Shown here in pieces: positions 5,439-5,739 of a DNA stretch of 5,739 nt. Both the position numbers and the translations under genes were made by a program. The notes beneath the pieces were generated by a model. The model did no database searches. It had not been told where the DNA came from and saw only the letters and a program-made list of their open reading frames with translations. Every line of letters begins with the position of its first letter. The stretch's first letter is position 1. The stretch is from Clostridia bacterium. Its GTDB lineage: Bacteria; Bacillota; Clostridia; Clostridiales; Clostridiaceae. The stretch lies in contig RZYZ01000137.1 in the NCBI GenBank assembly GCA_009930125.1, positions 1-5,739 on the forward strand, in the 5' to 3' direction.

Positions 5439-5739
5439 AGATAAGAGCTATGCCGCAGTGATGGCGAGAAAGAACGAGATCATGAAGAAAGCGCTGGGTG
5501 TGGATTATGAGGAATATGAGCTCTCTGACATCGCCTTCGATTATGACACCCTGATGGAAGATGTGCATCTCACCATGGAGGATATCAGAAGAATTCAGAG
5601 AGAAGTGTCTGTGGGGGATACACCACTGGTGGAGCTCAGGAATCTCACAGCCCTTGCAAGAAAATTCTCGGAGCCCGGCAAAGGAGCGCGAATCTTCATC
5701 AAGGATGAAGCGGGCAATCCTTCTGGAAGCTTCAAGGAC
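5431..5739 (+). CDS. ortB: 2-amino-4-oxopentanoate thiolase, beta (PLP) subunit, 3' end cut by window edge
   Basis: The PLP-dependent large subunit of the OrtAB thiolase, related in fold to threonine synthase and other fold-type II enzymes. Only the first 103 residues are in the window. They include the VGDTPLVELRNL segment (61-72), typical of the beginning of this fold, and KDEAGNPSGSFKD (91-103), in which K102 is the expected Schiff-base lysine. The window stops one residue after it. The ATG lies inside the end of ortA, in the sequence ATGAGTAG that carries both the ortB start and the ortA stop. GGAGGT sits 5 nt upstream, within ortA, so translation should be coupled. The bulk of the catalytic domain and the rest of the operon are beyond the right edge. 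The assignment rests on this N-terminus plus its position after ord and ortA. Confidence 0.92.
   Translation, partial: MSRDKSYAAVMARKNEIMKKALGVDYEEYELSDIAFDYDTLMEDVHLTMEDIRRIQREVSVGDTPLVELRNLTALARKFSEPGKGARIFIKDEAGNPSGSFKD

Overview
The window reads as chromosomal DNA of an anaerobic, amino-acid-fermenting member of the Bacillota (Clostridia or Tissierellia-like). The grounds are strong purine-rich Shine-Dalgarno sites, AT-rich intergenic regions with TATAAT-type promoters, a GerMN-like lipoprotein, and above all the start of an ornithine-fermentation operon (ord-ortA-ortB). That pathway is best known from Stickland-type clostridia. The exact genus cannot be named from the sequence alone.

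Layout, left to right. (1) Positions 1-901, minus strand: the N-terminal 300 residues of a cytosolic UshA/SoxB-type metallophosphoesterase (5'-nucleotidase family), cut by the left edge. Its promoter is bracketed by a 10-bp inverted repeat. (2) Positions 1051-1839, minus strand: lgt, prolipoprotein diacylglyceryl transferase, with a terminator behind it and an extended -10 promoter that overlaps the longest-ORF ATG, so a downstream start is preferred. (3) Positions 1877-2293: a gene-poor spacer of about 415 bp. (4) Positions 2294-2959, plus strand: a lipoprotein with a dimer-type coiled coil, an acidic linker and a GerMN-like C-terminal domain. It is divergent from lgt, the enzyme that would lipidate it. 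(5) Positions 2971-3017: a 21-bp perfect hairpin that terminates transcription from both sides. (6) Positions 3036-3698, minus strand: a DedA-family membrane protein. (7) Positions 3734-4084: an AT-rich regulatory spacer with two hairpins and promoter-like hexamers. (8) Positions 4085-5739, plus strand: ord, ortA and the beginning of ortB, tightly packed and running off the right edge.

The functional core is the right-hand operon. Ord oxidatively deaminates 2,4-diaminopentanoate to 2-amino-4-oxopentanoate. OrtA and OrtB together then cleave that product with CoA to acetyl-CoA and D-alanine. The earlier steps (ornithine racemase and the B12/PLP-dependent ornithine 4,5-aminomutase OraSE) are not in the window and would be expected beyond the right edge. 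The left part holds envelope and housekeeping functions: lipoprotein lipidation, a lipoprotein, a DedA membrane protein and nucleotide hydrolysis. These are transcribed as separate single-gene units, each with its own signals.

I did not find a clearly undescribed system here. The best leads are the atypical metal-binding motif of the phosphoesterase, the unexplained 415-bp spacer, the ord leader, and the mis-startable lgt.
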